Part shown: in pieces, positions 18,146 through 26,373 of the stretch
Layout: every line of letters begins with the position of its first letter
Numbering within the stretch: position 1 is the first letter of the stretch
Made by a program: the position numbers and the translations under genes
Assembly: GCF_017894365.1 (NCBI RefSeq)
Contig: NZ_CP059467.1
Location: forward strand, 3,472,001-3,536,000
DNA: 64,000 nucleotides
Direction: 5' to 3'
Source: Aromatoleum bremense
GTDB lineage: Bacteria; Pseudomonadota; Gammaproteobacteria; Burkholderiales; Rhodocyclaceae
Notes under the pieces: model-generated
What the model saw: only the letters and a program-made list of their open reading frames with translations
Databases searched by the model: none
What the model was told of the DNA's origin: nothing

Positions 18146-19033
18146 ATGGGGAAGGAGTTCGATTACGAATCCGCCTTTTCTCGCAACATCGGCTGGGTGA
18201 CCGAGGCTGAGCAGGCGACCCTACGCCGAAAGCGTGTCGCGATCGCTGGGATGGGCGGCGTTGGCGGAGTCCATCTGCTTACGCTCGCGCGGCTGGGCAT
18301 CGGCGCCTTCAACATCGCGGATTTCGACACCTTCGACATTGTCAACTTCAACCGCCAGGCCGGCGCGCTGATCTCTTCGCTCGGGCGGCCGAAGGTCGAG
18401 GTGCTCGCCGAGATGGCGCTCGACATCAATCCGGAACTGGACATCCGCCGCTTTGCGCAAGGCGTGTCGGCCGACAATCTCGATGAATTCCTCGACGGCA
18501 TCGATCTGTACGTCGATGGCCTCGATTTTTTCTCGTTCGCGGCGCGGCGCGCGACGTTCGCGGCTTGCCGCCGGCGCGGCATTCCGGCCGTCACCGCGGC
18601 GCCGCTCGGGATGGGGACGGCGATGCTGATCTTTATCCCGGAGGGCATGAGCTTCGAGGAATATTTCTGCCTCGAAGGCTGCGACGAGGAGGAAATGGCG
18701 ATCCGCTTCCTGCTCGGCCTGTCGCCGGGAATGCTGCAGCGCGGATACCTCGCCGACCCCTCGCGCGTCAATCTTTCCGAGCGACGCGGTCCTTCCACGA
18801 TCGCGGCCTGCCAGCTATGCGCCGGGGTGACCGCGACGGAGGCCTTGAAGATCCTGCTCGGGCGGGGAAAGGTGCTGGTTGCGCCGCGTGGCTATCAGTT
18901 CGACGCCTACCGCAACAGCTTCATCAAGACCTGGCGCCCGGGAGGGAACCGCAACCCGCTGCAGCGGCTCGGGCTGTGGCTGGCACGGAAGCAACTGCGG
19001 CGCATGAAGGGATCGGGGGTGGGCCGTGGCTGA
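18146..19033 (+). CDS. ThiF/MoeB/HesA-family E1-like adenylyltransferase
   Basis: A 295-residue protein with the ubiquitin-activating (E1-like) fold. The ATP loop is AGMGGVGGVHLL (about 34-45), followed by ADFDTFDIVNFNRQ, which holds the Asp, Asn and Arg residues used for adenylation. A CxxC pair (CQLC, about 232-235) could bind metal. The chosen ATG (18146) has GGGAG 8 bases upstream; the ATG at 18140 is too close. The stop overlaps the next gene by 8 bases. The neighbour is a nitroreductase-like protein; the same two domains are fused in the mycobacterial MoeY-type protein Rv1355c, so the pair probably acts together. No sulfur-carrier gene lies nearby, so the substrate is unknown. Confidence 0.87.
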   Translation: MGKEFDYESAFSRNIGWVTEAEQATLRRKRVAIAGMGGVGGVHLLTLARLGIGAFNIADFDTFDIVNFNRQAGALISSLGRPKVEVLAEMALDINPELDIRRFAQGVSADNLDEFLDGIDLYVDGLDFFSFAARRATFAACRRRGIPAVTAAPLGMGTAMLIFIPEGMSFEEYFCLEGCDEEEMAIRFLLGLSPGMLQRGYLADPSRVNLSERRGPSTIAACQLCAGVTATEALKILLGRGKVLVAPRGYQFDAYRNSFIKTWRPGGNRNPLQRLGLWLARKQLRRMKGSGVGRG

Positions 19034-20099
19034 GCGCGAAACGCTGCTGAAGATTCTCGATCTCGCGCGCTGGGCGCCGAGCGGCGACAATACCCAACCG
19101 TGGCGCTTCCAGATTGTCGGCCCTGACCATGTCGTGGTGAGGGGCTTCGACACCCGCGAGCGCGTCCTCTACGATTTCGACGGCCATGCGAGCCACATGG
19201 GGCACGGCGCGCTGCTCGAGACGCTCAGAATCGCGGCGTCGGGCTTCGGGCTCGACGCCACCTGGACCCTGCGCGTCGGCTCCCGGGACAACAATCCCAT
19301 CTACGACGTGCTGCTGCGCGAGTCGCCCGGCTCCGCTCCCGATCCACTGTTCCGCCATATCGAACAGCGCGTCGTGCAGCGCCGGCCGATGTCGATGACG
19401 CCGCTTACCGTCGAGCAACGCCAGGCGCTGGCGGCCGCGCCCGGCCCGGCCTATCAGGTGCAGTTCCTCGAATCACTGGGCGACCGGCTCAAGGTTGCCC
19501 GGCTGCTGTGGGACAACGCCTACATCCGCCTGACGTGCCCGGAAGCCTATGAGGTGCATCGGGAGATCATCGAGTGGGGCGCGCGCTACAGCAAGGATCG
19601 CATCCCCGAGCAGGCCGTGGGGGTCGATCCGGTGACTGCCCGCCTGATGCGGTGGGTGATGCAGCGCTGGGGGCGGGTGGAGTTTTTCAACCGTTACCTG
19701 CTGGGCACCATTGCGCCACGCATCCAGCTGGATTTCCTGCCGGCGCTGGGTTGTGCGGCCCATCTCTTGTTGCGGCCCCGCGAGGCCCCCGCCGCGCTTG
19801 TCGACTACGTACGCGCCGGTGTCGGGATGCAGCGTCTCTGGCTGACCGCGAGCGCCATGGGGCTGCACTTGCAGCCGGAGATGACGCCGGTGATATTCCG
19901 ATGGTACGCGCGGGCCGGCAGGACGTTTTCGGCCTTGCCGGCAATCGGCCGGCGCACGCTCTTGCTGGCCGGTGATTTCGAGGCTCTGGTCGGCGCAAGC
20001 GAAGGCAGTGCCTTCGTGTTCTTCTGCCGGGTGGGGCGCTCGGTGGTGCCGGGGTCGCGATCGCTGCGCAAGGACTTGAGCGAACTGCTCGTTGAGTGA
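19026..20099 (+). CDS. Nitroreductase-fold (MoeY-like) flavoprotein
   Basis: A 357-residue protein starting with GTG inside the end of the ThiF-like gene. The N-terminus LARWAPSGDNTQPWRF is the FMN-binding signature of nitroreductases (S-x-x-N-x-Q-P-W), and a second conserved block, VDYVRAGVGMQRLWLTASAMGL, carries the C-terminal flavin contacts. It is longer than a standard ~200-residue nitroreductase, with an insertion of about 150 residues between them. It resembles the C-terminal part of MoeY-type fusions. Electron donor and acceptor are unknown; coupling by overlap makes joint action with the E1-like protein likely. Confidence 0.83.
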   Translation: MAERETLLKILDLARWAPSGDNTQPWRFQIVGPDHVVVRGFDTRERVLYDFDGHASHMGHGALLETLRIAASGFGLDATWTLRVGSRDNNPIYDVLLRESPGSAPDPLFRHIEQRVVQRRPMSMTPLTVEQRQALAAAPGPAYQVQFLESLGDRLKVARLLWDNAYIRLTCPEAYEVHREIIEWGARYSKDRIPEQAVGVDPVTARLMRWVMQRWGRVEFFNRYLLGTIAPRIQLDFLPALGCAAHLLLRPREAPAALVDYVRAGVGMQRLWLTASAMGLHLQPEMTPVIFRWYARAGRTFSALPAIGRRTLLLAGDFEALVGASEGSAFVFFCRVGRSVVPGSRSLRKDLSELLVE

Positions 20100-20183
20100 G
20101 CCACTGGCTTGAAGGGATGAGTGATGGCGCGACTTGAACTTCACTTCATCGGGATCAAGACCGGGCTTTCCCGGGAATCCGTG

Positions 20184-20216
20184 ACGAAGCAGCAACGAAG
20201 CAGCAACGAAGCAGCA
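20184..20216. repeat. 11-bp tandem repeat, three copies
   Basis: Three exact copies of ACGAAGCAGCA lie between the nitroreductase-like gene and the terminator of the opposing gene. They are non-coding as far as can be judged. Confidence 0.9.
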
Positions 20217-20224
20217 GCACCAAG

Positions 20225-20250
20225 AAAAAGGGGGCAAGAATTTGCCCCCT
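20225..20250 (-). terminator. Intrinsic terminator of the PepA-like paralogue
   Basis: Minus strand: a stem of 8-9 bp (GGGGGCAA with TTGCCCCC, loop of 4) followed directly by TTTTT. It lies 22 bases after the stop of the gene ending at 20272 and faces the convergent nitroreductase-like gene. Confidence 0.85.
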
Positions 20251-20271
20251 TCGCGTCCAGGCGACTCGATT

Positions 20272-21798
20272 TCACTGAATCGGTGGATGGAGCTGAATAT
20301 TGCCACCGTCAATGAAGCCGCCGACCGAGTAGATCACGTCGCTGGCCGGATCGCTGGTTTTGTGAATCTCGATCGTATACACGTCCGCGCAATTCGTGCA
20401 GATGAGCGCAGCGTTTGGATCGGTGGCCGGATCGCCGACCAGCGCGCCGATCGGATGCAGGGCCTTGCACGTCTCCTCATTGCCGACCTGCTTGCCGCCG
20501 GCGCCGGGTTCGCCAAGGTCCTCGAAATGGACTCTGACGAAATGCAATGTTCCTCCATTCCCGGGAACCACGGAAGGATCATTCTTCAGCGGTCCGTTGC
20601 GCACGTTCTTGAATGCCCCGATGCCGGTGAAATCAAGCTGCTTGAACGGGGCAGGCCGTGCGGGGTTGCAGTTGAACGGGTCGCGGCAGGTGACCGTCAC
20701 TACCTTGGTTTCTGCCGGTGCGCTCGCCGTGCCCAGGTGCAACACGAAGTCGCCAGCGGGACCGTTCTGCTGATGATGAGTCCATTCGCCGAACGGCTGC
20801 GGTTGGGATGCCGTCGGTGCGCCGATCTGGCCGCCGAAGGTATAGCGATTGCCGCCGGTGGTTATCGCAGTGGCCAGTTTGCCGGGCACGATCTCGCCCT
20901 TGCCGTCCACGCCGCCGCCGGTCATCCGGCAACCTTCCTCGCCCACTTCAACCGCGGAAAACTCCGAATTGGCATCCGCCTTGAGCACCAGGTCGGCGGC
21001 CAGCACCGTGTAGGGTGCCAGGCCGATCGGGTCGCCATCGGGCACGAATGCGTCAAACGGGCTGATGAGGGTAATCAAGGTGTCGAAGGTGGTGTCGGCG
21101 AGCGCTACCGTCGATGAAGCGGGGTCCGTCTGAATGTAGCTCGTGTTGTAGCTGTCTACTGTGCTACGGATCACATTGCTGCCGCCGACCCCCTGCTGGA
21201 ACGTCCCGGAAACACCCACCATGGTGCCCTCGAGGAAGGCGACGCCGTCGATGAAATTGCCCGGCAAGACGGAATCCGTGTTGCCGACATTCGAATCGGG
21301 GGTGTCGTCGAAATAGAACTTGTAGTCTCCGGTGAGGGCGGTGAACTGGATGATGCCGGGGGCTATCAGCGTGGCCGACTCTTCGGCGGAAAACGCGACG
21401 GTGATTTCGAAACACCCGCTGCCAGCATCACAGGTCGCCCCGTTTTTCGACAGGGTGGGAGGCGAGATGTTACCGCCCTGACTGTCGAGCATCGCGTTCA
21501 AACGGGCATGGCCGTGGATGTTGATGATCACCGTATCCCCAACCACCGCGCCGGCGACCCAGGTGGAGAACGTGGTGACGGTTTGCCCGTTCGCGATTGC
21601 GTTGACGGGCAAGGCGTCGACGACGGCCAAGTCGCCGGATGACTGCCAGTCGAATTCGTTGATCCCCGTGACGTTGTAGGTGCCGTTGCCGCCGGTGCTG
21701 AACTGGACGTTGGTCGGGAATTCTGCGTACGTCGCGGGCGATACGGCGCAGAGCAGGAAGCCCAGCGCCACCGTTAATGCTTTGATCTGCGTATTCAT
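20272..21798 (-). CDS. PepA-like secreted protein with the PEP-CTERM signal replaced by another C-terminal domain
   Basis: A 508-residue exported protein. The start at 21798 opens a signal peptide (MNTQIKALTVALGFLL... ending TYA). An upstream extension to 21879 is non-coding. Residues ~25-300 are paralogous to the PEP-CTERM protein encoded next door: shared blocks are GINEFDWQSSGDL, FEITVAF, GVSGTF, GVGGSN, DTTFDTL and LKADANSEFS. Directly after ANSEFS, where the neighbour has its sorting signal, this protein continues for ~200 residues with RMTGGGVDGKGE, RYTFGGQIGAP and FVRVHFEDLGEPG, reminiscent of a domain found after COAP anchors in other surface proteins. It has no PEP-CTERM motif, so it is probably released or held by partners. 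It is followed by a strong terminator. Confidence 0.8.
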   Translation of the reverse strand: MNTQIKALTVALGFLLCAVSPATYAEFPTNVQFSTGGNGTYNVTGINEFDWQSSGDLAVVDALPVNAIANGQTVTTFSTWVAGAVVGDTVIINIHGHARLNAMLDSQGGNISPPTLSKNGATCDAGSGCFEITVAFSAEESATLIAPGIIQFTALTGDYKFYFDDTPDSNVGNTDSVLPGNFIDGVAFLEGTMVGVSGTFQQGVGGSNVIRSTVDSYNTSYIQTDPASSTVALADTTFDTLITLISPFDAFVPDGDPIGLAPYTVLAADLVLKADANSEFSAVEVGEEGCRMTGGGVDGKGEIVPGKLATAITTGGNRYTFGGQIGAPTASQPQPFGEWTHHQQNGPAGDFVLHLGTASAPAETKVVTVTCRDPFNCNPARPAPFKQLDFTGIGAFKNVRNGPLKNDPSVVPGNGGTLHFVRVHFEDLGEPGAGGKQVGNEETCKALHPIGALVGDPATDPNAALICTNCADVYTIEIHKTSDPASDVIYSVGGFIDGGNIQLHPPIQ

Positions 21799-21833
21799 AC
21801 GAGACCTCGCGCGAAAAATTGACGCAAGCTCAT

Positions 21834-21872
21834 CCGGGGGATGTCTGCACCGCAGGCGCAGACATCCCCCGG
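21834..21872 (-). terminator. Perfect 15-bp inverted repeat between the two PepA-type genes
   Basis: Arms 21834-21848 and 21858-21872 are perfectly complementary (15 bp) with a 9-base loop, starting 8 bases beyond the pepA stop. On the minus strand the stem is not followed directly by a T-run; TTTTT occurs about 15 bases later. It could be a leaky terminator or mRNA stabiliser that makes the first gene much more abundant than the second. Confidence 0.55.
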
Positions 21873-21879
21873 CGGGCAT

Positions 21880-22845
21880 TCAGACGACATCCGCCTTGTT
21901 GGAGCGCCGGCGCAGTCCCGCCAAGCCAAGCAGGCTGCTACCCAGCAACATCAAGGTGCCGGGCTCGGGAACGGAGAACTCCGAATTGGCGTCCGCTTTA
22001 AGACCCAGGTCGCCCGCTACAACGATATATTGCGGAAAGCCGATCGTATCCCCGGCATCGTGGGCCGCGGCCTCGCCTGTCGAGCGCAGCGACACCAGCG
22101 TATCGAAAGTGGTATCGACGAGCGGCTGGTTCGACGCCGGATCGGCCTGGATGAAACTGTCGTCATAGCTGGTGACGGTGTTGGTCAGGAGATTGGAGCC
22201 GCCAACGCCTGCAATGAATGTTCCCGATACACCGACGATATCGCCCGACAGGAAGGGGGTACCGTTGGTGAAGCCGGTGCCGCTGTCCACATCGGAGTCC
22301 GGGGTGTCGTCATAGAAATACGAATACGTGCCGTTGATGGTGTTGAACTGAAGAATCCCTGCGGCGATGAGCGTCGCCGTCTCGGTGGCCTCAAACGCCA
22401 CGGTGATCTCGAAGCCCTCGTCGCCGTCGGCGTCGGCGTCGGGGCCGTCGGCGGCGCCGTTAGTATCCAGCGTGGTGGGCGCGACGCTGCCGCCGCCATT
22501 ATCCGTCATGTCATTCAGGCGGGCCTGGCCTTGGAGGTCGAAGGTCACCGTGTCGCCGATGACGGCGGTGGCCGCCCAGGTGGCGAACGAGTCGGTGAGC
22601 GCGCCGTTCGCGGTGGAGCCGGTCCCGGTCAGGTCATCCAGAATCACCAGATCGCCGGACGACTGCCAGTCGAACTCGTTGATGCCGACGACGTCATAGC
22701 CGCCGGCCCCCCCGTCGGTGACGCCGTCCCCGGTGCCGGTCGTGGAGAACTGGACCTCGGTATCGATGGCCTGGGCCTGCGGCGACATGGCCATGGCCGC
22801 GAGGACCGCGCCGACCGCCGATGCTGACTTGAGTTGGGCTTTCAT
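21880..22845 (-). CDS. pepA: Flocculation-associated PEP-CTERM protein, PepA type
   Basis: A 321-residue exported protein. The signal peptide ends near SPQAQA (about 26). A middle domain contains GINEFDWQSSGDL, the hallmark of the PepA group described in floc-forming Zoogloea, together with acidic low-complexity stretches (DGPDADADGDEG). The C-terminus is a textbook sorting signal: VPEPGTLMLLGSSLLG, a hydrophobic helix, then an Arg-rich tail (LRRRSNKADVV), to be cut by an exosortase. A very strong ribosome binding site, AAGGAGG at 22851-22857, precedes the ATG, and a sigma-54 promoter sits at 22921-22935. This symbol clashes with leucyl aminopeptidase pepA at 35240. No exosortase gene is in the window; it is presumably left of prsK. 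Confidence 0.9.
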   Translation of the reverse strand: MKAQLKSASAVGAVLAAMAMSPQAQAIDTEVQFSTTGTGDGVTDGGAGGYDVVGINEFDWQSSGDLVILDDLTGTGSTANGALTDSFATWAATAVIGDTVTFDLQGQARLNDMTDNGGGSVAPTTLDTNGAADGPDADADGDEGFEITVAFEATETATLIAAGILQFNTINGTYSYFYDDTPDSDVDSGTGFTNGTPFLSGDIVGVSGTFIAGVGGSNLLTNTVTSYDDSFIQADPASNQPLVDTTFDTLVSLRSTGEAAAHDAGDTIGFPQYIVVAGDLGLKADANSEFSVPEPGTLMLLGSSLLGLAGLRRRSNKADVV

Positions 22846-22920
22846 TGTTGCCTCCTTCGTGAAGCTGATGAAGAATGTGCTCGGCTGTCAGCGAAGAGAT
22901 GCTGACGCCAACGAGGTAAC

Positions 22921-22935
22921 GCAAACTCCGGGCCA
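22921..22935 (-). promoter_or_regulatory. sigma-54 (RpoN) -24/-12 promoter of the PEP-CTERM gene
   Basis: Minus strand TGGCCC-GGAGT-TTGC matches the sigma-54 consensus TGGCAC-N5-TTGC at 9 of 10 positions, with invariant GG and GC correctly spaced. The start of transcription would fall near 22910, about 65 bases before the ATG. PrsR, encoded at the left of the window, is a sigma-54 activator and the natural candidate regulator. Confidence 0.8.
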
Positions 22936-23309
22936 GATTTGCAGTCGATTGTATTCAAACAGAAAATTATTTCTTCCGTGGATATCCCCAGGTGACGTGG
23001 CCCGCGAATGTAAAGTTTTTCGACAGCAGGCGACGCAAACGCGGGATCGCGCGCGTGCCACGTGCGGTCGGACTGATCCTTGGTGAGCAAGCGGCCGACC
23101 ACCGGCCAGGATGTGACGTCGCGAATACGCCACTTGCGAAGGCATGCGATCATGCGGCGTCGAACCGCGGCACGCTCGTGTGATACCGCAGGCGAGAACG
23201 CAGGCGAGAACGCAGGAAATCGGGCTGCGTCCCGTTCAGCGCGTCATGCCGCCGGATGGCACGTTTGGCCAAGTAACGCACTTCTTGGTAATCGTTCGAG
23301 GAAGCTGGT
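22936..23309. other. Intergenic region between pepA and the sulfotransferase gene
   Basis: This divergent spacer holds an AT-rich patch (about 22950-22975) just upstream of the sigma-54 promoter, where an enhancer or IHF site would be expected; no clear site was recognised. A 12-base unit GCAGGCGAGAAC is repeated twice at 23188-23211. No sigma-54 promoter was found facing the sulfotransferase gene, and no further gene is supported. Confidence 0.5.
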
Positions 23310-24440
23310 ATGGAGCAGGCGGCTGAAGCGCTCAGGGTCTTTCTGGTCAGGAACGTGTTTACCCCCGTCAGCGGGTTCACGTTTCCGGCCTGGATGTCTT
23401 TGCTGCGGCGGCACCGGTTCAGAATTGCGCCGCGCTATTGGCCGCGGGCGGCTTTCGTCACGCTCAACAGCATTGCGACATCGGTGCAAGGCGCGCGCGA
23501 AGCCCGGGAATTCCAAGCGAGAATTCGCGACGTCCGGATCAAGCCCCCGATATTCGTTCTCGGGCATTGGCGCAGCGGGACGACGCATCTTCACAACCTG
23601 CTTTCGCTGGATCCGCAATTTGCGTATCCGAACTTCTATCAGGTCACGAATCCCCACATTTTTCTGACCACGGAGGCGCGCGCCAAGAGCGCCAAGGCCT
23701 TCAAGCTGCTGTCGCCGAAGACGCGCCTGATCGACAATATGGAAGCAAACCTCGACTCTCCGATGGAAGACGAGGTGGCGCTGGCGGTGCTCACCGGCCT
23801 GTCTCCGATACTGGATGTGGTCTTTCCGCGAGCCGGGTTTCCCTGCGACAAGTACTTGACGCTCAGGAATGTGCCGGAAGGGGAACTCGCGCGGTGGCGG
23901 GAAGGCTTGCTGCTGTTCATGAAGAAATTGACGCTGGCAAACGACCGCCGGATCGTCCTGAAATCGCCGCCCCATACCTGCCGGGTAAAACTGTTACTCG
24001 AGCTGTTTCCCGAGGCATCCTTCATCCATATCCACCGCAATCCCTATGTCGTTTTCAAGTCGTACATGCGCTCGATCAGGATCATGCAGGAGATGATGCA
24101 ACTGCAGTGGCCGGATAACTCCGGGCTTGAGCGCAGAGTCATCGAACAATACCGCGTGATGCATGACGCTTTCCTTGAGGAGCGGTCGCTGGTGCCGAGG
24201 GAGCGGTTTTTTGAGCTGCCCTATGAGGCGCTGGAGAAGGATCCGGTCTTGCAGATCCGTTCGATCTACCGTCACTTCAACCTGCCCGGATTTGACGCGC
24301 TGGAGCCGTCGTTGAATTCCTATCTGGGAACAATCAGGCATTACCAGAAGAGCGAACTCTCCGATCTCTCGCCGGAGTTGAAGAACAGGATATCGGTGGC
24401 ATGGGGCAGGTACTTCGAGGAATGGGGCTATCCGGCATAG
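23310..24440 (+). CDS. Sulfotransferase family protein
   Basis: A 376-residue protein of the PAPS-dependent sulfotransferase fold. The 5'-phosphosulfate loop is FVLGHWRSGTTHLHNLL (about residues 88-104), and the 3'-phosphate site is FIHIHRNPYVVFKS, with Arg and downstream Ser. The C-terminal ELPYEALEKDPVLQIRSIY block is also typical. A GAGGAAG ribosome site precedes the ATG. No signal peptide is seen, so it acts in the cytoplasm or at the inner membrane face. Near PEP-CTERM and polysaccharide genes, sulfation of a glycan or lipid precursor is plausible, but the substrate cannot be read from sequence. Confidence 0.87.
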   Translation: MEQAAEALRVFLVRNVFTPVSGFTFPAWMSLLRRHRFRIAPRYWPRAAFVTLNSIATSVQGAREAREFQARIRDVRIKPPIFVLGHWRSGTTHLHNLLSLDPQFAYPNFYQVTNPHIFLTTEARAKSAKAFKLLSPKTRLIDNMEANLDSPMEDEVALAVLTGLSPILDVVFPRAGFPCDKYLTLRNVPEGELARWREGLLLFMKKLTLANDRRIVLKSPPHTCRVKLLLELFPEASFIHIHRNPYVVFKSYMRSIRIMQEMMQLQWPDNSGLERRVIEQYRVMHDAFLEERSLVPRERFFELPYEALEKDPVLQIRSIYRHFNLPGFDALEPSLNSYLGTIRHYQKSELSDLSPELKNRISVAWGRYFEEWGYPA

Positions 24441-24484
24441 GGGCAGCCAAGGCAATGATGATCCCGACGCGGCGGGAGCCGGGT

Positions 24485-25162
24485 TCATTCATCCGGCCCG
24501 GCGCCCGCCTTCAGGCGCCGGGCCGGCACGCCGCCCCACACCTCCCCCGGGCCGATCCGGGTGCCTTTGGATACCACCGCACCGGTGGCGACGATCGCGC
24601 GGTCGCCGATCGTGACGCCTGCGAGGACGCAGGAATGGGCGCCGATGGTCACATCATTGCCGATCCGGATTGGATAGTGCGCAAGCTTGTCGCCCTCGAT
24701 GACGTGGGGAACGAGCAGGGCGAACTGGCCGACGATGCTGTTGCTGCCGATCTCGACGAAGATCGGGTCGAGGATGATTCCTGAACTGTAAGTGTTGTCC
24801 CCCAGGCGTGCCCCGAGCGCAAGGTAGATAAGGCGGAGGATGGGCACCGGCACGGCGCCGCTGCGCATGAGCGGATAGAAGAGAACGAGGAAAAACAGCA
24901 GATAGACATGGTAGATGAACTCGCTCCGCGAACCACGAGGGATCTCTCCTTCGGGCAGCGGCAACAGCCACAGGAACAGTCGGTAGGCGGTGATGCCATA
25001 GGCGACCAGGAAGACGGCAGCGGCTGCGACGACGGCGATGCCGCGGAAATCCCCGAGCCGCAGCGCCCCCAGGGTTGCCCAGGCGGTGCCCGCAGCCAGC
25101 ACCAGGACAATCGACAGGATCGCAACGAAGGTCGCGATCTGCGGCAACGATATTTTTCTCAT
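24485..25162 (-). CDS. Membrane-anchored hexapeptide-repeat acyltransferase (LbetaH)
   Basis: A 225-residue protein. The N-terminal half has three hydrophobic segments (IATFVAILSIVLVLAAG, IAVVAAAAVFLVAYGITAY and HVYLLFFLVLFYPLMR). The C-terminal half is a left-handed beta helix of hexapeptide repeats: ILDPIFVEIGSNSIVGQFAL, then VTIGAHSCVLAGVTIGDRAI and the end loop VWGGVPARRLK. It resembles sugar O-acetyltransferases such as those tailoring polysaccharides. The ATG at 25162 overlaps the stop of the upstream glycosyltransferase gene (ATGA), so the two form an operon and likely modify one glycan. A longer frame upstream only shadows the glycosyltransferase. Confidence 0.85.
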   Translation of the reverse strand: MRKISLPQIATFVAILSIVLVLAAGTAWATLGALRLGDFRGIAVVAAAAVFLVAYGITAYRLFLWLLPLPEGEIPRGSRSEFIYHVYLLFFLVLFYPLMRSGAVPVPILRLIYLALGARLGDNTYSSGIILDPIFVEIGSNSIVGQFALLVPHVIEGDKLAHYPIRIGNDVTIGAHSCVLAGVTIGDRAIVATGAVVSKGTRIGPGEVWGGVPARRLKAGAGPDE

Positions 25163-26373
25163 GAATTCGTCTCGGTGATTTCGGTGATGGTGCGGGCCAG
25201 TGCCTCGGCAGGGTGATGGCGCCGAATGATCCGGGCCAACTCCTCGGCCCGGTGACGGACCGTGGCATCTTGCAGCAATGTCTTGGCGGCCGCCCGCAAC
25301 ACCGACACCGTGATTGTCTCCGGCCGCAGCGCAATCCCGGCGCCGTACGCGGTCACATAGTGCATGTTCAGATGCTGGTCGAGATTGAAGGGGATGCCGA
25401 GGACGGGTACTCCTCGTGCGAGCGCCTGGTGGCTCGTTGGGCTGCCGCCGTTGCAGATGACGAGGCTGGCGCGCTCGGCCATGCGGTCGCCTGGCAGATA
25501 GTCGGCCACCACGGCGTTGGCAGGGATATGGTGCAACGGCACACCGGCTGTTGCAGCCGCGACCGTGCAGTCGATGCCGGACAGCGCTTCCAAAATGGTC
25601 GGTAGTAGCTCGGCCGACCCGGAACTGCCGAGCGTCACGTACACCAGGGGTCGGTTCCCGAGATCGTTCAGACCGAATTCTGGCATTTCGGTGGAAGGGG
25701 ACCACTCCACCGGGCCGATGTAACGATGCCGGGGAGGGAGCCCGGTGGTGGGTACAAGCTCCGGTACGTCGGCATAGAGCGTGATATCCGCATCGGTATA
25801 GACCCGCCGCAGATCAAGTCCGAGCTGCGGGAGGCCATAGTCGCGGCGTAAACGATTAAGCGGCAGCGTGTGCCAGGCGAAGGCGAAGGGTGCGGCCAGA
25901 GTGAATAGCGCCGCGCCGAGCGGCACGCCCAATAGCCGAGTCATCGGCAGGCAGGGCACCGGAATGCGGCCGCGCTGGGCATAGGGGCTCCAGTAGGCGT
26001 TGGCCAGCGCAATGTAGGGTACATGCGCCAGCCGGGCAGTTGCCGACAGCGAAAGCCGGAAATCGCCGACGATCGCGTCCGGTTGCAGGGTGTTGATCAG
26101 GCGCAGGTCCTCCCGGGCATACTGCTTCAGGGTTTCCAGCGGATAAAGGCGGCGGCCCTGCGCCAGGCGCCTCATGAATACCTGCGGGGAGATCGACCAA
26201 ATGCTTTCCCGCTGCCACGGCCAAGTATCGAATAGTGCCCCGTAATTGTCGGCGCAGGCAAATACGACTTCATAGGCCTGCGGGTCGAGACCGCGGGCGA
26301 GTGCGTACGGACGCGCGACATGGGCGAGGGTGACGGCCTCCGCGATGAACAGGATGCGCTTTCGCTGTGTCAC
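25159..26373 (-). CDS. GT1-type (UGT/MGT-like) glycosyltransferase
   Basis: A 404-residue GT-B protein. The GTG at 26373 is chosen because GGGAGG lies 7 bases upstream and the sequence starts directly with the first beta strand (RKRILFIAEAVTLAHVARPY). The donor-binding C-domain contains PLVYVTLGSSGSAELLP and the glycosyltransferase signature ICNGGSPTSHQALARGVPVLGIPFNLDQHLN. Such enzymes transfer sugars to lipids, sterols or secondary metabolites, and some act in cell-surface glycolipid synthesis. It is coupled to a membrane acyltransferase gene. The acceptor is unknown. Confidence 0.87.
   Translation of the reverse strand: MTQRKRILFIAEAVTLAHVARPYALARGLDPQAYEVVFACADNYGALFDTWPWQRESIWSISPQVFMRRLAQGRRLYPLETLKQYAREDLRLINTLQPDAIVGDFRLSLSATARLAHVPYIALANAYWSPYAQRGRIPVPCLPMTRLLGVPLGAALFTLAAPFAFAWHTLPLNRLRRDYGLPQLGLDLRRVYTDADITLYADVPELVPTTGLPPRHRYIGPVEWSPSTEMPEFGLNDLGNRPLVYVTLGSSGSAELLPTILEALSGIDCTVAAATAGVPLHHIPANAVVADYLPGDRMAERASLVICNGGSPTSHQALARGVPVLGIPFNLDQHLNMHYVTAYGAGIALRPETITVSVLRAAAKTLLQDATVRHRAEELARIIRRHHPAEALARTITEITETNS

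Noticed and set aside
20121..20315. Short plus-strand frame after the nitroreductase-like gene
   Set aside because: It covers the 11-bp repeats and the terminator of the opposing gene; no ribosome site.
23240..23275. TGGCAC near 23257 as a sigma-54 promoter for the sulfotransferase
   Set aside because: The -12 GC is not at the required distance (no TTGC after 5 bases).
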